DNA of 64,000 nucleotides from Treponema sp. UBA4873 (GCA_002399405.1 DHDP01000019.1:248001-312000), one strand, 5' to 3'. Shown: positions 9,068-18,296, counted from the first letter of the stretch. Translations and numbers: made by a program. The notes: a model not told the origin generated them from the letters alone.

Positions 9068-10432
9068 CTAATTTAAAAAGAGACGCAGAAGGCGGCGCTT
9101 GAGCGACGTATACGGACGGTACCGGACGGGAAGATCGAACCACGTCGCTTTCTTCACAATGCTCCGGTAATGGGTAAACGTGTCAAAACTTTTCTTTCCG
9201 TGATAGCTGCCCATGCCGGAAGCTCCTACGCCGCCGAACGGCATGTCCGACGTCGCAATATGAATAACAGTGTCGTTTATGCAGCCGCCGCCGAAAGAAC
9301 ACGTTTCAAGCACGCGTTTTTCAGTTCTGCGGTCAGACGTAAACAGATACAGCGCGAGCGGACGGGGATGACCGACAACATACGAAATGCACGTTTCAAT
9401 GTCGGTGTACGTAATGATCGGAAGAATCGGTCCGAAGATTTCCTCCTGCATAATCGGCGAATCGGGAGAAACGTTGTCGAGCAGCGTCGGCGCAATAAAA
9501 CGGCGCGTTTCATCAGTCTGTCCGCCGGCAACGACAGTGCCGCTGCCGAGCAGTGCCTTAACGCGGTCGAAGTGCCTGCCGTTGACAATCACGTTCATCG
9601 TGGACATGTCTCCGCCGGGAAAGAATTCAACGAGCGCTTTTTTATATTCCGCAATGAACCTGTCTTTTACGCTCTCGTGGATGAACAGATAGTCGGGTTC
9701 GACGCATGTCTGCCCCCCGTTCAGTACCTTGCCGAACGCGATGCGCCGCGCAGCAACGGGAATATCCGCAGTTCCGTCGACAATAACGGGGCTCTTTCCG
9801 CCGAGTTCCAGCGTAACGGGAGTAAGATGTTTTGAAGCTTTCTCCATGACAAGATGACCGACGGATGGACTGCCGGTAAAGAAAATATAATCAAATTCCT
9901 CTTCAAGCAGCGCCGAGTTCTGTTCGCGTCCGCCTTCGACGACGGCAATATATTCGGGAGGAAAGATGTCTCCGAGTATCCGCGCGAGCGCCGCACTCGT
10001 TGCGGGCGTGTATGCGGACGGTTTTACCACCGCGGTGCAGCCGGCCGAAATCGTTCCGATGAGCGGATCAAGACAGAGAAGAACCGGATAATTCCACGGA
10101 GACATGATGAGCGTTACGCCGTACGGTTCGGGAGAAACGAACGAACGCGACGGAAACTGCACGAGCGGCGTACGGACAGTGCGCTCTTTCATCCATCCGG
10201 TCACATGCTTCTGGTGATATTTCAGTTCGTCGAGGACAAGGCCGGTCTCGGTCATGTACACTTCGTCGGCGCACTTATTCAGATCCTGCTTCATGGCGGT
10301 GTTAATAAGTCCTTCATTATTCTTAATGGCTGCCTGCAATTTGCGCAGCATGGAAAGACGGAACGCCCGGCTCCGCGTCGCTCCCGAACGGAAATACATC
10401 CGCTGCTTTCCGACAAGTTCATCAAAATCCAT
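9068..10432 (-). CDS. NAD(P)-dependent aldehyde dehydrogenase, class 3-like
   Basis: Oxidises an aldehyde to its acid with NAD(P). The PWNYP motif is in the N-terminal half, the general-base Glu lies in ELGGKSP and the catalytic Cys in GGQTC. At 454 residues it is shorter than class 1/2 enzymes, and its C-terminus (RYRPYTSLKRRLLRLFLN) resembles the hydrophobic tail of ALDH3 fatty-aldehyde enzymes. The ATG at 10432 is preferred to one 33 nt upstream because AGGAAGG sits 7 nt before it. It follows the FGGY kinase by 13 nt in an operon with a class II aldolase; aldolases yield aldehydes, so it may oxidise the cleavage product. Confidence 0.86.
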   Translation of the reverse strand: MDFDELVGKQRMYFRSGATRSRAFRLSMLRKLQAAIKNNEGLINTAMKQDLNKCADEVYMTETGLVLDELKYHQKHVTGWMKERTVRTPLVQFPSRSFVSPEPYGVTLIMSPWNYPVLLCLDPLIGTISAGCTAVVKPSAYTPATSAALARILGDIFPPEYIAVVEGGREQNSALLEEEFDYIFFTGSPSVGHLVMEKASKHLTPVTLELGGKSPVIVDGTADIPVAARRIAFGKVLNGGQTCVEPDYLFIHESVKDRFIAEYKKALVEFFPGGDMSTMNVIVNGRHFDRVKALLGSGTVVAGGQTDETRRFIAPTLLDNVSPDSPIMQEEIFGPILPIITYTDIETCISYVVGHPRPLALYLFTSDRRTEKRVLETCSFGGGCINDTVIHIATSDMPFGGVGASGMGSYHGKKSFDTFTHYRSIVKKATWFDLPVRYRPYTSLKRRLLRLFLN

Positions 10433-10445
10433 ATGCACCTTCCTG

Positions 10446-12038
10446 TCAGCTGTTAAGAGCTGCAAAATTATTCTTATTCACTTTATATAATTTCTTAAAG
10501 ACTGCATAGATTCTGTCGTAGACGGCTTTCTGACTCACATCCGGTGCGAACGTACGCACCGCGGGGATGAGCGTTCCGACCGTATCAAGACTGTCCAGTA
10601 TTCCGAGTCCGACGCATATCACGGCGGCAGCGCCGACGGCACCGACATTCTGCGGATTGGCGACGACTTCGATCGTGCGGCCGGTAATATCCGCAAGTAT
10701 CTGGCTCGTGACCGGCGACAGCGCTCCGCCGCCGACAAACCTGATCGTACGGGACGTCTTCACCTTCCGCTCCTCGCATTCAAGCATCCACCGCAGATGA
10801 TAGCACACTCCCTCGAGAACGGCGCGGATCAGCTCTGTCTTTCCGGTCTCGAGTTTTATGTTAAAAAACATGCCGGCGGAATTCGGATCCTCAAACGGGC
10901 ATCTGTTTCCGTGCAGCCACGGCGTAAAAATAACGCCGCCCGCTCCCGGCGCCGCGTTATTAACAGTCTGCGTAAGATAATCGTACAGGCTCGTATTAAC
11001 GGCTTCGGGTCCTTCCGCCACATGCACTTTTTTAAGATAAATACCGATTTCGTCGAGCGCAAGGTGATCCTTGACCCATTCAAGACATTTGCCGGCCGTC
11101 TCCATTTCTGCAAAATAATTAAACCGGCCGTGCTGCGCTCCGACGATTGCCGCAATTTCCGTCACCGCATCGACGGTCTGATAATCGGTCACAGTCGAAA
11201 CCCATCCCGACGTTCCCGAGTAAATGTGTGTGGTACCGGCCGTCGTGCAGCCGGCTCCCACTCCGATAAGGGACGCATCGCCGCCGCCGCCGAATACGGG
11301 AGTACCGGCCGCAAGTCCCAGTCCCCGGGCTGCAGTTTCCGTAAGACAGCCTGCTCTGTCCGTCGACTTTATTATTTCCGGAAGATGTTCCGTCCTGATG
11401 CCGAACATGCGGCACAAAGTTTTACTCCACCCTTCTTTTCCCCGGCGTGTATCGTACAGCATCGTCGAAAACGCGGAATCTTCCGTCATGACGTATCTGC
11501 CGGTGCAGCGGAGAATCAGATATTCCTTCACGTCGAGCCATTTGTACACTTTTGCGAACAGCTCCGGTTCGTGATTCTCCACCCATTTGTACTTCCAGAG
11601 CGGATCCTTTACGCTCGTCGACGCCGCGCAGTTTATGCTGATGCTTTTAAGAAGCCTGAATACGTTGACGCCCGCAACCTGAACGCCGAACTTCATGCCC
11701 TTCTTTATTTCTTCTTTCGCGCGCTGATCCATGTAGCTCATCGGACGACGGACGGGAACACCGCCCTTATCGACAAGCACGAGCCCCTGCATCTGGGAGC
11801 AGAACGAGATGCCGGCAATCTGCGAAGGCTGCACGTTCGTTTTCGTAAAGAGCTCCCGCGTCGTCGCACAGAGCGCGTCCCACCATTCGTCCGTATCCTG
11901 CTCCGCTCCGCCGTTTTCAAGGATATACAGACCGTATCCTTTTCCCGCGCTGGCAAGCAGCGTGATGTTTTTTTCAACTCCGTACAGGCATGTCTTCACT
12001 GCCGTCGTGCCGATGTCATACGCTATTACATACGTCAT
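10446..12038 (-). CDS. FGGY-family carbohydrate kinase
   Basis: ATP-dependent sugar or polyol kinase of the xylulokinase / fuculokinase / glycerol kinase family, 530 residues. The N-terminal phosphate-1 loop is YDIGTTAVKT, the central block is GGGGDASLIG, and the C-terminal adenosine-binding block is FVGGGALSPVTSQILAD. The substrate is not clear. A class II aldolase and an aldehyde dehydrogenase in the same operon suggest kinase-then-aldolase catabolism, as in fuculose or ribulose pathways, but an aminotransferase heads the operon. It starts 1 nt after the TetR gene, with TGGAG before the ATG. Confidence 0.85.
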   Translation of the reverse strand: MTYVIAYDIGTTAVKTCLYGVEKNITLLASAGKGYGLYILENGGAEQDTDEWWDALCATTRELFTKTNVQPSQIAGISFCSQMQGLVLVDKGGVPVRRPMSYMDQRAKEEIKKGMKFGVQVAGVNVFRLLKSISINCAASTSVKDPLWKYKWVENHEPELFAKVYKWLDVKEYLILRCTGRYVMTEDSAFSTMLYDTRRGKEGWSKTLCRMFGIRTEHLPEIIKSTDRAGCLTETAARGLGLAAGTPVFGGGGDASLIGVGAGCTTAGTTHIYSGTSGWVSTVTDYQTVDAVTEIAAIVGAQHGRFNYFAEMETAGKCLEWVKDHLALDEIGIYLKKVHVAEGPEAVNTSLYDYLTQTVNNAAPGAGGVIFTPWLHGNRCPFEDPNSAGMFFNIKLETGKTELIRAVLEGVCYHLRWMLECEERKVKTSRTIRFVGGGALSPVTSQILADITGRTIEVVANPQNVGAVGAAAVICVGLGILDSLDTVGTLIPAVRTFAPDVSQKAVYDRIYAVFKKLYKVNKNNFAALNS

Positions 12039-12039
12039 A

Positions 12040-12696
12040 TCATTTCTCCAGATGTTTTACGTCGGAACTTCTGAACGTGAACGCCGATTCCAGAAATTTT
12101 GTTAATTGCGACGCGACAAGCTCGTCGTCGTCAGCGTTCTCCGCGCCGCAGAACACTTTGAACCGTTCCCGGTAATAATCGCAGCTGTAGGAAAACTGCA
12201 GCATCATGAGCAGATTATCGAAAAAAAACGCGAACAGCCGCGGGTCGATGTCGTCCCTGATATCTCCGTTCTTCGCCGCTTCGGCGATGAACCGTGCGTA
12301 TACAGTAGACGACAGCCCCTCGATTTTTTCCGCAAGCAGGGGCGCGTACTTTCTGCTGCCGCCGGACGTAATCTCGTTGTACATTCTGATGTAGTTGCTG
12401 TGTTCGCGCGACGTCTTCTGGACGGCGCGTATTATTTTTCCCGCCCGGACGAGCAGTTTGTCGCTGCTCGTTATCTGCTCCTGAAGAACGGAATTGAGAA
12501 CGTCGAGACTCCGCTTAAGGCAGGCAAGAAAAAACGTTTCTTTGTCCGTGTAATATTTATACAGAACTCCAACGCTTATCCCGGCCTTCCGTGCAATCAC
12601 GTTGATATTGGCGCGGTCAACGCCCTGCGCGGCAAATTCAGCTATGCCCGTCTCGAGTATTTCCGTCTTCTTTTCTTCAGAGAGCTTTTCAAACAT
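12040..12696 (-). CDS. TetR/AcrR-family transcriptional regulator
   Basis: A 218-residue one-component regulator. The N-terminal helix-turn-helix is at about residues 25-47, with the typical GISVGVLYKYYTDKE recognition-helix block, followed by a helical ligand domain. It lies inside the operon it probably controls, between the aldolase (gap 4 nt) and the kinase (gap 1 nt). A palindrome upstream of the first gene of the operon (15,366-15,383) is a candidate operator. The ligand may be the pathway substrate; this is inference. Confidence 0.85.
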   Translation of the reverse strand: MFEKLSEEKKTEILETGIAEFAAQGVDRANINVIARKAGISVGVLYKYYTDKETFFLACLKRSLDVLNSVLQEQITSSDKLLVRAGKIIRAVQKTSREHSNYIRMYNEITSGGSRKYAPLLAEKIEGLSSTVYARFIAEAAKNGDIRDDIDPRLFAFFFDNLLMMLQFSYSCDYYRERFKVFCGAENADDDELVASQLTKFLESAFTFRSSDVKHLEK

Positions 12697-12700
12697 ACAC

Positions 12701-13849
12701 TCACTTCTCCTGCGTGTTTTTTTGTTTTGAATATTTTTTTACATATATCAGACGCTGCAGAAATGAATCGACAGGACCGAGCGGGCCGCCGCACCTGACG
12801 CACGACGCGTACAGTTCCGCCCGGCAGCTCTTGAGCAGAATCAGACGCACGGCTTCCGCGTCGCCTTTTTCCTTTCCCGTACACAGTGCGCCGTTTCCTT
12901 CAAGCAGCACGGCGTTTCTGCCGCCGAGTTTTCCGGCAATTGCCGCAGGCTGCTGCCCGCCGCTCCGGACACACCTGACGCTCACACCCGCTATCTGCGC
13001 AAAGTCGTCTATCCTCGGTCTGATCGTCTTTCCCTTCGCGGACACCGAAAGTATGTCGCGGTCAAAAACATGCATGATGCAGGCGACTCCGCCGGACTTC
13101 CGGTACACGGCCGCATGAACGGCGGCTTCTCCTGAAATATCAGGAGGAAGCGCGTCGAGATCATATTCCCGCTCCGTACCGTCCCCCGTCAGTCTGAAAA
13201 CATTTCCGATGCGGCTGCTTTCAACGGCGCCGCGGGAATCCGAATCAGTCCCCGGCTCAAGAGTCATTCCGCAGTCGGCTTCTATCTTTTTTCTGCAGAC
13301 GTCTTCAAGTGCGGCGGATGAAGCAAACGCTTCTTCAAACGTCTTTCCCATGCACAGCGCGCCGTGATGTATCATCATAACCGCGCTGCTTTCGGGATTC
13401 GCAGCGACTGCCGCCGCCACGTTTTTCCTCAGTTTTTTCGTCGAGGAAATTCCGTACGCCGCGCAGGGGACGCACGGACCGAGCACGCGCTCCGCATCCG
13501 CTCCGTACCCCGACAGCGCCGTGCCCGCAAGCCCCGCAATAGTAGCCGCTTCCTGATGTGTGTGAATGACGAAGTCTACATCCGGCCGCAGACGGTAAGC
13601 GTCAGCGTGCACGCCCTTTTCACTCGACGGCTTTATGCCGCCGCTGTACGAGCAGTCGGCAATGTTCACGACGACAAGTTCCTCCGGTCCGAGCGTTTCA
13701 TACGCCCTGCCGCTCGGCGTAACGACGAACTGCGTACCGGAGATGCGCGCACTGATGTTTCCCCACGTCCGCGCAATCAGCCCCGTCTCAACAAGTCTGA
13801 GCCCCGCCTTCACGACGAGTGCCCGCGCTTCGCTTTCGGTATACGCCAT
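12701..13849 (-). CDS. Tandem class II aldolase/adducin-domain protein
   Basis: A 382-residue protein made of two class II aldolase/adducin-like halves. The first (about 1-200) keeps the zinc-binding histidines in VIHTHQE and MIHHGALCMGK. The second (about 215-365) repeats the fold but shows only IMHVFDRD and GNGALCTGK, so most metal ligands are gone. Single-domain relatives are about 210-260 residues and cleave sugar phosphates such as fuculose-1-phosphate or ribulose-5-phosphate. It starts 3 nt after the aminotransferase stop. A two-domain protein with one dead half is unusual; the second half may be structural or regulatory. Confidence 0.78.
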   Translation of the reverse strand: MAYTESEARALVVKAGLRLVETGLIARTWGNISARISGTQFVVTPSGRAYETLGPEELVVVNIADCSYSGGIKPSSEKGVHADAYRLRPDVDFVIHTHQEAATIAGLAGTALSGYGADAERVLGPCVPCAAYGISSTKKLRKNVAAAVAANPESSAVMMIHHGALCMGKTFEEAFASSAALEDVCRKKIEADCGMTLEPGTDSDSRGAVESSRIGNVFRLTGDGTEREYDLDALPPDISGEAAVHAAVYRKSGGVACIMHVFDRDILSVSAKGKTIRPRIDDFAQIAGVSVRCVRSGGQQPAAIAGKLGGRNAVLLEGNGALCTGKEKGDAEAVRLILLKSCRAELYASCVRCGGPLGPVDSFLQRLIYVKKYSKQKNTQEK

Positions 13850-13852
13850 ATG

Positions 13853-15340
13853 TTACTGCGCCTCCAGCGGACCGCACTTTGAAAGAACACGGTCGAACCG
13901 CGCAAGAACGTCGTCTATCATCTCTTCCGTATAGGCCGCGCTCGTGTACAGGCGGCTGCCCGCGAGCGTAACAAGTCCTTCCGCCATGTACGCGGCGCCG
14001 ATGTGCTCCATCTCGCGCTGACGGATGCCCGTCTGCTTGAGAATGCCCGGCACCTGCCACAGTTTTCCCCAGTCGATGGCAAAATGCATCGTACCCGCGT
14101 TGTCGAGATGACAGATTGAACCCTGATTGAACGCGACGAACGGCAGATTGTATTTTTTAATACGTTCCTGAAGTCCCTTCGTAAGACGGTCGCCCATGCG
14201 TCCCGCAACTTCGCACGCGTTCGTCCGCTGAATTTCACAGAGCGTGTAATATCCCGCACAGCACGAAACCGGCGTTGCGGCCATTGTTCCGCCGCACATC
14301 GCTTTGGGAACTTTTTTCCCGGAAGAATCGAGCCCGGCTCCGAGATACGCCATGCAGTCACGGTGTCCGCCGACGCCGCCCGCTCCGGGATATCCGCCGG
14401 CGATTATCTTGCCGAATATGGTAAGGTCGGGATCAACGCCGAAGTATCCCTGCGCGCCGCCCGGTCCGATGCGGAATCCGGTGACGACTTCGTCGAATAT
14501 GAACAGCGCTCCGTATTTGTGCGCAAGGCGTTCCGCGCCTTTTATGAATTCCTTCGAAACGGGCCGCGTTCCGCTTTCAGGTCCCACCGGCTCGATGTAT
14601 ACGGCGGCCGTACCGCCGTCGAATTGATTCCACCACAACTTTTTCTCAAGGTCCTTCAAATCGTTCGGGAAGAATTCGTCGGTATGACGGAACACGAAAG
14701 AGGGAACGCCTTTTGACATCATTCCCTTCGTGCCCGGAACGCGCATGCCGTATGCAAGCTGATCCGACCATCCGTGATACGCGCCGCCCATCTTGAGAAT
14801 ATTCTTCTTATGAGTCTTAAGGCGGGCAATACGGGCGGCGCACATGCACGCTTCCGTACCCGAGCCGAGCATGCGGAACATCTGGACCGACGGAACCATC
14901 TCGGAAATTTTTTTCGCAAGCTTGTATTCGTATTCGTTGAACAGGCCCGTCGACGGACCGCACGTATTGAGCAGTTCGATCACCTGATCGTGCACAGCCG
15001 GCATGTTGCTGCCGATGATGGTCGGACCGCCGGCCTGCAGCAGGTCGTAATACCAGTTTCCGTCGATGTCGTACAGTTTCGCACCTTCGGCCTTTTCAAT
15101 GACTATCGGGAACGGATAGTTGAACGCAAGATTATGCTGAACGCCGCCCGGAATAATCTGCTTCGCCTCCTCAATCATCGCCTTTGACTTCGCGCATTTT
15201 TTGTTGAAAAAATTCTCAACGTAATCGTCGAGATATTCTTTTTTGATTGAGTAAACGGGCTTTTTAATAAGTTCGTCGAGCTGCTTCGTCACAGCCGCCG
15301 CATCAAGATACTGATCGATTGCATATCCGTTATATGCCAT
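13853..15340 (-). CDS. Class III PLP-dependent aminotransferase, glutamate-1-semialdehyde-mutase-like
   Basis: A 495-residue aminotransferase of class III. GSGTEACMCAARIAR binds the cofactor phosphate, FIFDEVVTGFR supplies the PLP-contacting Asp, and FGKIIAGGYP holds the Schiff-base lysine. The motifs resemble glutamate-1-semialdehyde aminomutase, but the protein is about 65 residues longer, with an N-terminal extension, and its neighbours are catabolic, so a haem role is unlikely. It is the first gene of a six-gene operon and has a good GGAGG before the ATG. The amino-acid importer operon ends 114 nt upstream on the same strand, so the amino donor or substrate may be an imported amino compound. 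Confidence 0.83.
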   Translation of the reverse strand: MAYNGYAIDQYLDAAAVTKQLDELIKKPVYSIKKEYLDDYVENFFNKKCAKSKAMIEEAKQIIPGGVQHNLAFNYPFPIVIEKAEGAKLYDIDGNWYYDLLQAGGPTIIGSNMPAVHDQVIELLNTCGPSTGLFNEYEYKLAKKISEMVPSVQMFRMLGSGTEACMCAARIARLKTHKKNILKMGGAYHGWSDQLAYGMRVPGTKGMMSKGVPSFVFRHTDEFFPNDLKDLEKKLWWNQFDGGTAAVYIEPVGPESGTRPVSKEFIKGAERLAHKYGALFIFDEVVTGFRIGPGGAQGYFGVDPDLTIFGKIIAGGYPGAGGVGGHRDCMAYLGAGLDSSGKKVPKAMCGGTMAATPVSCCAGYYTLCEIQRTNACEVAGRMGDRLTKGLQERIKKYNLPFVAFNQGSICHLDNAGTMHFAIDWGKLWQVPGILKQTGIRQREMEHIGAAYMAEGLVTLAGSRLYTSAAYTEEMIDDVLARFDRVLSKCGPLEAQ

Positions 15341-15365
15341 ATGTTAACCTCCGGGTCATATCATT

Positions 15366-15383
15366 CGTGAGCAGTAGCTCACG
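15366..15383 (-). promoter_or_regulatory. Palindrome in the leader of the aminotransferase operon, candidate TetR operator
   Basis: CGTGAGC-AGTA-GCTCACG is a perfect inverted repeat with 7-bp arms, 26 nt before the aminotransferase ATG. A TTGACG that could serve as -35 lies just upstream on the minus strand, with a weak TAGCCT 17 nt later. The position near the start point and the TetR gene inside the operon make it a candidate repressor site. There is no T-run, so it is not a terminator. Confidence 0.4.
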
Positions 15384-15454
15384 TCACAAGAAAGGCTATC
15401 ACGGATTATTATGAACGTCAAGATTTTATCCCCTGTTTTATTAAAAAAAAATTG

Positions 15455-16090
15455 TTATTCCCGCTCTTTTATCATTTTCTTTGAAAGGGCAAGCAGCAGC
15501 ATGTTCACCAAAAAATAAACAAGCGCGATGACGGCGTACAGGGCAATAACCTGAACGCTTTTCACATATTTTCCCATTATTATCGTACCGGAATACATCA
15601 GTTCCTTTACCGCGATTACAGAGCAGAACGACGTGTCTTTTATCGCTGTCACGAACTGCCCCATGAGCGGCTTTCTGATTTTCCTGACTGCCTGCGGCAG
15701 AACAACGTATACGAGCGTCCCTACATAGCTGAATCCCTGCGAGTAGGCTGCTTCCCACTGCCCGTGAGGAATACCGTTCAGTCCGCCGCGCACGATTTCC
15801 GCGACCATCGCGCTCGTAAAAACAGTCATGGCGGTAACGGCGCTTACGACAGGAGGAAGCGGCAGCGTAAAGCGGAATCCGATAATAAAAAGCAGCAGCG
15901 GAATATTGCGCACCGTGTCTATATACAAAGCCGAGACTTTCGCCGCGGGTCCTTTTCCGCCGTAGCGCGCAATTCCGAGCACGGAACCGAAAACAAAACT
16001 CAGCACTATCGTACACGACGCGATGACGAGCGTAATTCCCAGACCGCGCAGAAGAAACAAAGCAGTATCGGCTGTGAGAAACGAGTTCAT
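15455..16090 (-). CDS. Amino-acid ABC transporter permease (HisM/GlnP type)
   Basis: A 211-residue inner-membrane permease with about five helices. The EAA loop is seen as EAAYSQGFSYVGTLVYVVLPQA (about residues 115-135), which couples to the ATPase. It overlaps the preceding permease by 4 nt (ATGA) and is the last gene of the importer operon. The family forms heterodimers with a second permease, which is the gene just upstream. A polar amino acid is the likely cargo. Confidence 0.88.
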   Translation of the reverse strand: MNSFLTADTALFLLRGLGITLVIASCTIVLSFVFGSVLGIARYGGKGPAAKVSALYIDTVRNIPLLLFIIGFRFTLPLPPVVSAVTAMTVFTSAMVAEIVRGGLNGIPHGQWEAAYSQGFSYVGTLVYVVLPQAVRKIRKPLMGQFVTAIKDTSFCSVIAVKELMYSGTIIMGKYVKSVQVIALYAVIALVYFLVNMLLLALSKKMIKERE

Positions 16091-16746
16091 ATGTGCGCCG
16101 CCCTTTTTTCAAGGCGCTCCGCCCATTTTGAAACGGGAAGGCAAAGCGCGAGATACAGCAATCCCGTAAAGATAAACGACTGCGTGTAATACAAATTGTC
16201 GCTCGCCCACGAGTCGGCCCGGTACATGAGATCGCCGCCGGCGACAAGCGCAAGCACTGAAGAATTCTTTATCATGTTCACACTCTGATTGGCCAGCGGC
16301 GGAAGCGCGATGCGGAGCGCCTGAGGCAGCACGATGATGAACATCGTCTGCGCATAATTCATTCCCTGGCTGTACGCGGCCTCTTTCTGACCTTTAGGTA
16401 CGGCCTTTATCGCAGCTTCAACAACGCTCGCCCCGAACGCACCCGTATACAGCGAAAGTCCGAGCAGCCCGCACATAAACGGACTCAGCATGACGCCGAC
16501 GCGGGGCAGCACGTTATACATGAACAGTATCTGAATTACAAGCGGCGTATTCTGAAAAAAATTAATATACGCCAGAAGGCAGGCCTGCAGCGCGCGGTTT
16601 CCCGAACAGCGCATCAATCCTACGGCAAGGCTTATCAGCAGCATAAAAAAGAGACTCAATATGGAAACTGAAATCGTTACCCCGAAGCCTTCCGCAAAAA
16701 CGCTCCAGCTCCGGAACAACTCCTGCCATCTGGACAGCTCGAACAT
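16087..16746 (-). CDS. Amino-acid ABC transporter permease (HisQ/GlnP type)
   Basis: A 219-residue permease, partner of the gene that follows. The N-terminal third carries the FFQNTPLVIQI block typical of His/Glu/Gln permeases. The EAA loop KEAAYSQGMNYAQTMFIIVLPQ is in the middle. The gene follows the binding-protein gene by 10 nt and overlaps the next permease by 4 nt, so a single coupled transcript is likely. Confidence 0.88.
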   Translation of the reverse strand: MFELSRWQELFRSWSVFAEGFGVTISVSILSLFFMLLISLAVGLMRCSGNRALQACLLAYINFFQNTPLVIQILFMYNVLPRVGVMLSPFMCGLLGLSLYTGAFGASVVEAAIKAVPKGQKEAAYSQGMNYAQTMFIIVLPQALRIALPPLANQSVNMIKNSSVLALVAGGDLMYRADSWASDNLYYTQSFIFTGLLYLALCLPVSKWAERLEKRAAHI

Positions 16747-16756
16747 AATTCCCCGC

Positions 16757-17536
16757 TTATTTCAAACCGTTTTTCTTAAGCAGCGCGTCGAGCTCGCCGC
16801 TCTTCTGCATATCCGCAATAACACCGTTCACAAGCTTGAGCAGGTCCGTATTTCCCTTTTTGATGGCGGCGCCGTACGGCTGTTCCGCAAACCGCTCCGG
16901 GAGCAGCATAACGCTGTCTTCCACATAACCGAGCAGAATCGCCTGATCGACGGAGAACGCGTCGACACGTCCGCTGTCGAGAGCCGTTTTGATTTCGGGG
17001 TATGTCGCGTACTCGCTGAATTTAAGTGTTATCCCCGCTTTGTCCGCGCCGTCCTGAAGCGCCTTCTTGCTCGTCGCACTCTGCGCAACGCCGACAGTTT
17101 TCCCGTTCAGCTCCGCAAACGACTTGATTCCCGATGACTTTTTCACCATGATGCCGACTGCATCGGTAAAATAAATATCGCTGAAGTCGTAGACCTTGCG
17201 ACGTTCGTCGGTGACGGTAAACGTCGCAATCACCAGATCGACTTCCCCCGTGTCCAGCAGCGGTCCGCGGGTTTTCGCCGTGACGCCGGTGAACTTTACT
17301 TTCGTTTCGTCGCCGAAAATTTTCTTTGCGATAGCCTTCGCAAGATCGATTTCAAATCCCTCATGCTGATTCGTCGACGGATTCAGATATCCGAATTTCG
17401 GAACGTCCTCCTTTACGCCGACTTTCAGCACACCGGCCTTTTTTATTTTGTCTATACCGCTGCTCTTGGCAAACGCAAGACCCGACACGGCCATTATGAC
17501 CATGCCTAAAGCAATCATTTTTCCTAAATGTTTCAT
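16757..17536 (-). CDS. Polar amino-acid ABC transporter substrate-binding protein
   Basis: A 259-residue family 3 periplasmic binding protein. A signal peptide (about residues 1-23, ending GLAFA) is followed by the typical opening LKVGVKEDVPKFGYL and the hinge segment GFEIDLAKAIAKKIFG. Later blocks DLVIATFTVTDERRKVYDFS and FAELNGKTVGV match glutamate/glutamine/aspartate binders. There is no lipobox cysteine, so it would be free in the periplasm. GAGGAGG stands 8 nt before the ATG. The ligand is a polar amino acid; which one cannot be decided here. Confidence 0.88.
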   Translation of the reverse strand: MKHLGKMIALGMVIMAVSGLAFAKSSGIDKIKKAGVLKVGVKEDVPKFGYLNPSTNQHEGFEIDLAKAIAKKIFGDETKVKFTGVTAKTRGPLLDTGEVDLVIATFTVTDERRKVYDFSDIYFTDAVGIMVKKSSGIKSFAELNGKTVGVAQSATSKKALQDGADKAGITLKFSEYATYPEIKTALDSGRVDAFSVDQAILLGYVEDSVMLLPERFAEQPYGAAIKKGNTDLLKLVNGVIADMQKSGELDALLKKNGLK

Positions 17537-17552
17537 TCCCCTGCCTCCTCTG

Positions 17553-18296
17553 TTATGCAGATTTTAATATTTTACTCAGAAATGCGCGCGTGCGTTCATT
17601 CCGCGGATTCGTGAACACCTCGTGCGGACTTCCGTCTTCCGTAATTCTCCCGCCGTCGAGAAACAGCACTCTGTCGGCGATGTGGGAAGCGAATCCCATC
17701 TCGTGCGTGACAAAAACCATAGTAATGTTTTCGCGCGCCACTTCCTCCATGATTTTAAGCACTTCGCTTATCATCTCGGGATCGAGAGCGCTCGTCGGTT
17801 CGTCGAACAGCAGAACTTTCGGATTCATCGTCAGCGCACGCGCGATGGCGACGCGCTGCTGCTGGCCGCCGCTCAACTCGGAAGGATACGCGTCGCGTTT
17901 GTTGGTAAGCCCGACTTTTTCAAGATTGGCCATAGCGCGTTCCTCCGCCTCCGATTTTTTTTCGTGACGCAGTAAAACAGGCGCGAGCGTCAGATTTTCA
18001 ATCACCGTCTTATGCGCGTACAGGTTAAAACTCTGAAACACCATGCCTATGCTCTGCCGGGCTTTATAAAGAATGCGGGCAGGCTGATTCGTAAGTTCCT
18101 CGTCGTCGATAAACACCTGCCCTTCCTGCGGATGCTCGAAGAGATTCATGCACCGCAGCAGCGTGCTTTTTCCCGCACCGCTCGGTCCGATGATAACGGT
18201 CTTGCTTCCTTCCGCTATGCAAAGCGTTATCCTGTCGAGAACCTTGTTTTCCCCGAAACTCATCGAAATATCCTGCAGATAAATCATTTGTTTCAC
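17553..18296 (-). CDS. Polar amino-acid ABC transporter ATP-binding protein
   Basis: ATPase of the importer, about 247 residues. Walker A is GPSGAGKST, the signature LSGGQQQR, Walker B VLLFDEPTSALDP and the H-loop VTHEM. I chose the GTG at 18,296 because GAGGAGG stands 5 nt before it; the ATG at 18,287 would be 14 nt away, and longer ATG/TTG starts would run into the leader hairpin. It is the first gene of a four-gene operon of ATPase, binding protein and two permeases. A 17-bp hairpin with a T8 run lies just upstream of the ribosome site, so expression may depend on read-through or attenuation. Confidence 0.9.
   Translation of the reverse strand: MKQMIYLQDISMSFGENKVLDRITLCIAEGSKTVIIGPSGAGKSTLLRCMNLFEHPQEGQVFIDDEELTNQPARILYKARQSIGMVFQSFNLYAHKTVIENLTLAPVLLRHEKKSEAEERAMANLEKVGLTNKRDAYPSELSGGQQQRVAIARALTMNPKVLLFDEPTSALDPEMISEVLKIMEEVARENITMVFVTHEMGFASHIADRVLFLDGGRITEDGSPHEVFTNPRNERTRAFLSKILKSA

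Noticed and set aside
10797..12074. Plus-strand frame of 425 codons antisense to the FGGY kinase
   Set aside because: The kinase motifs on the minus strand are clear; this frame is rich in Arg/His/Phe, as typical of shadows.
13853..15340. hemL (glutamate-1-semialdehyde aminomutase)
   Set aside because: The protein is longer than HemL and sits in a catabolic operon; motif similarity is shared by the whole class III group.
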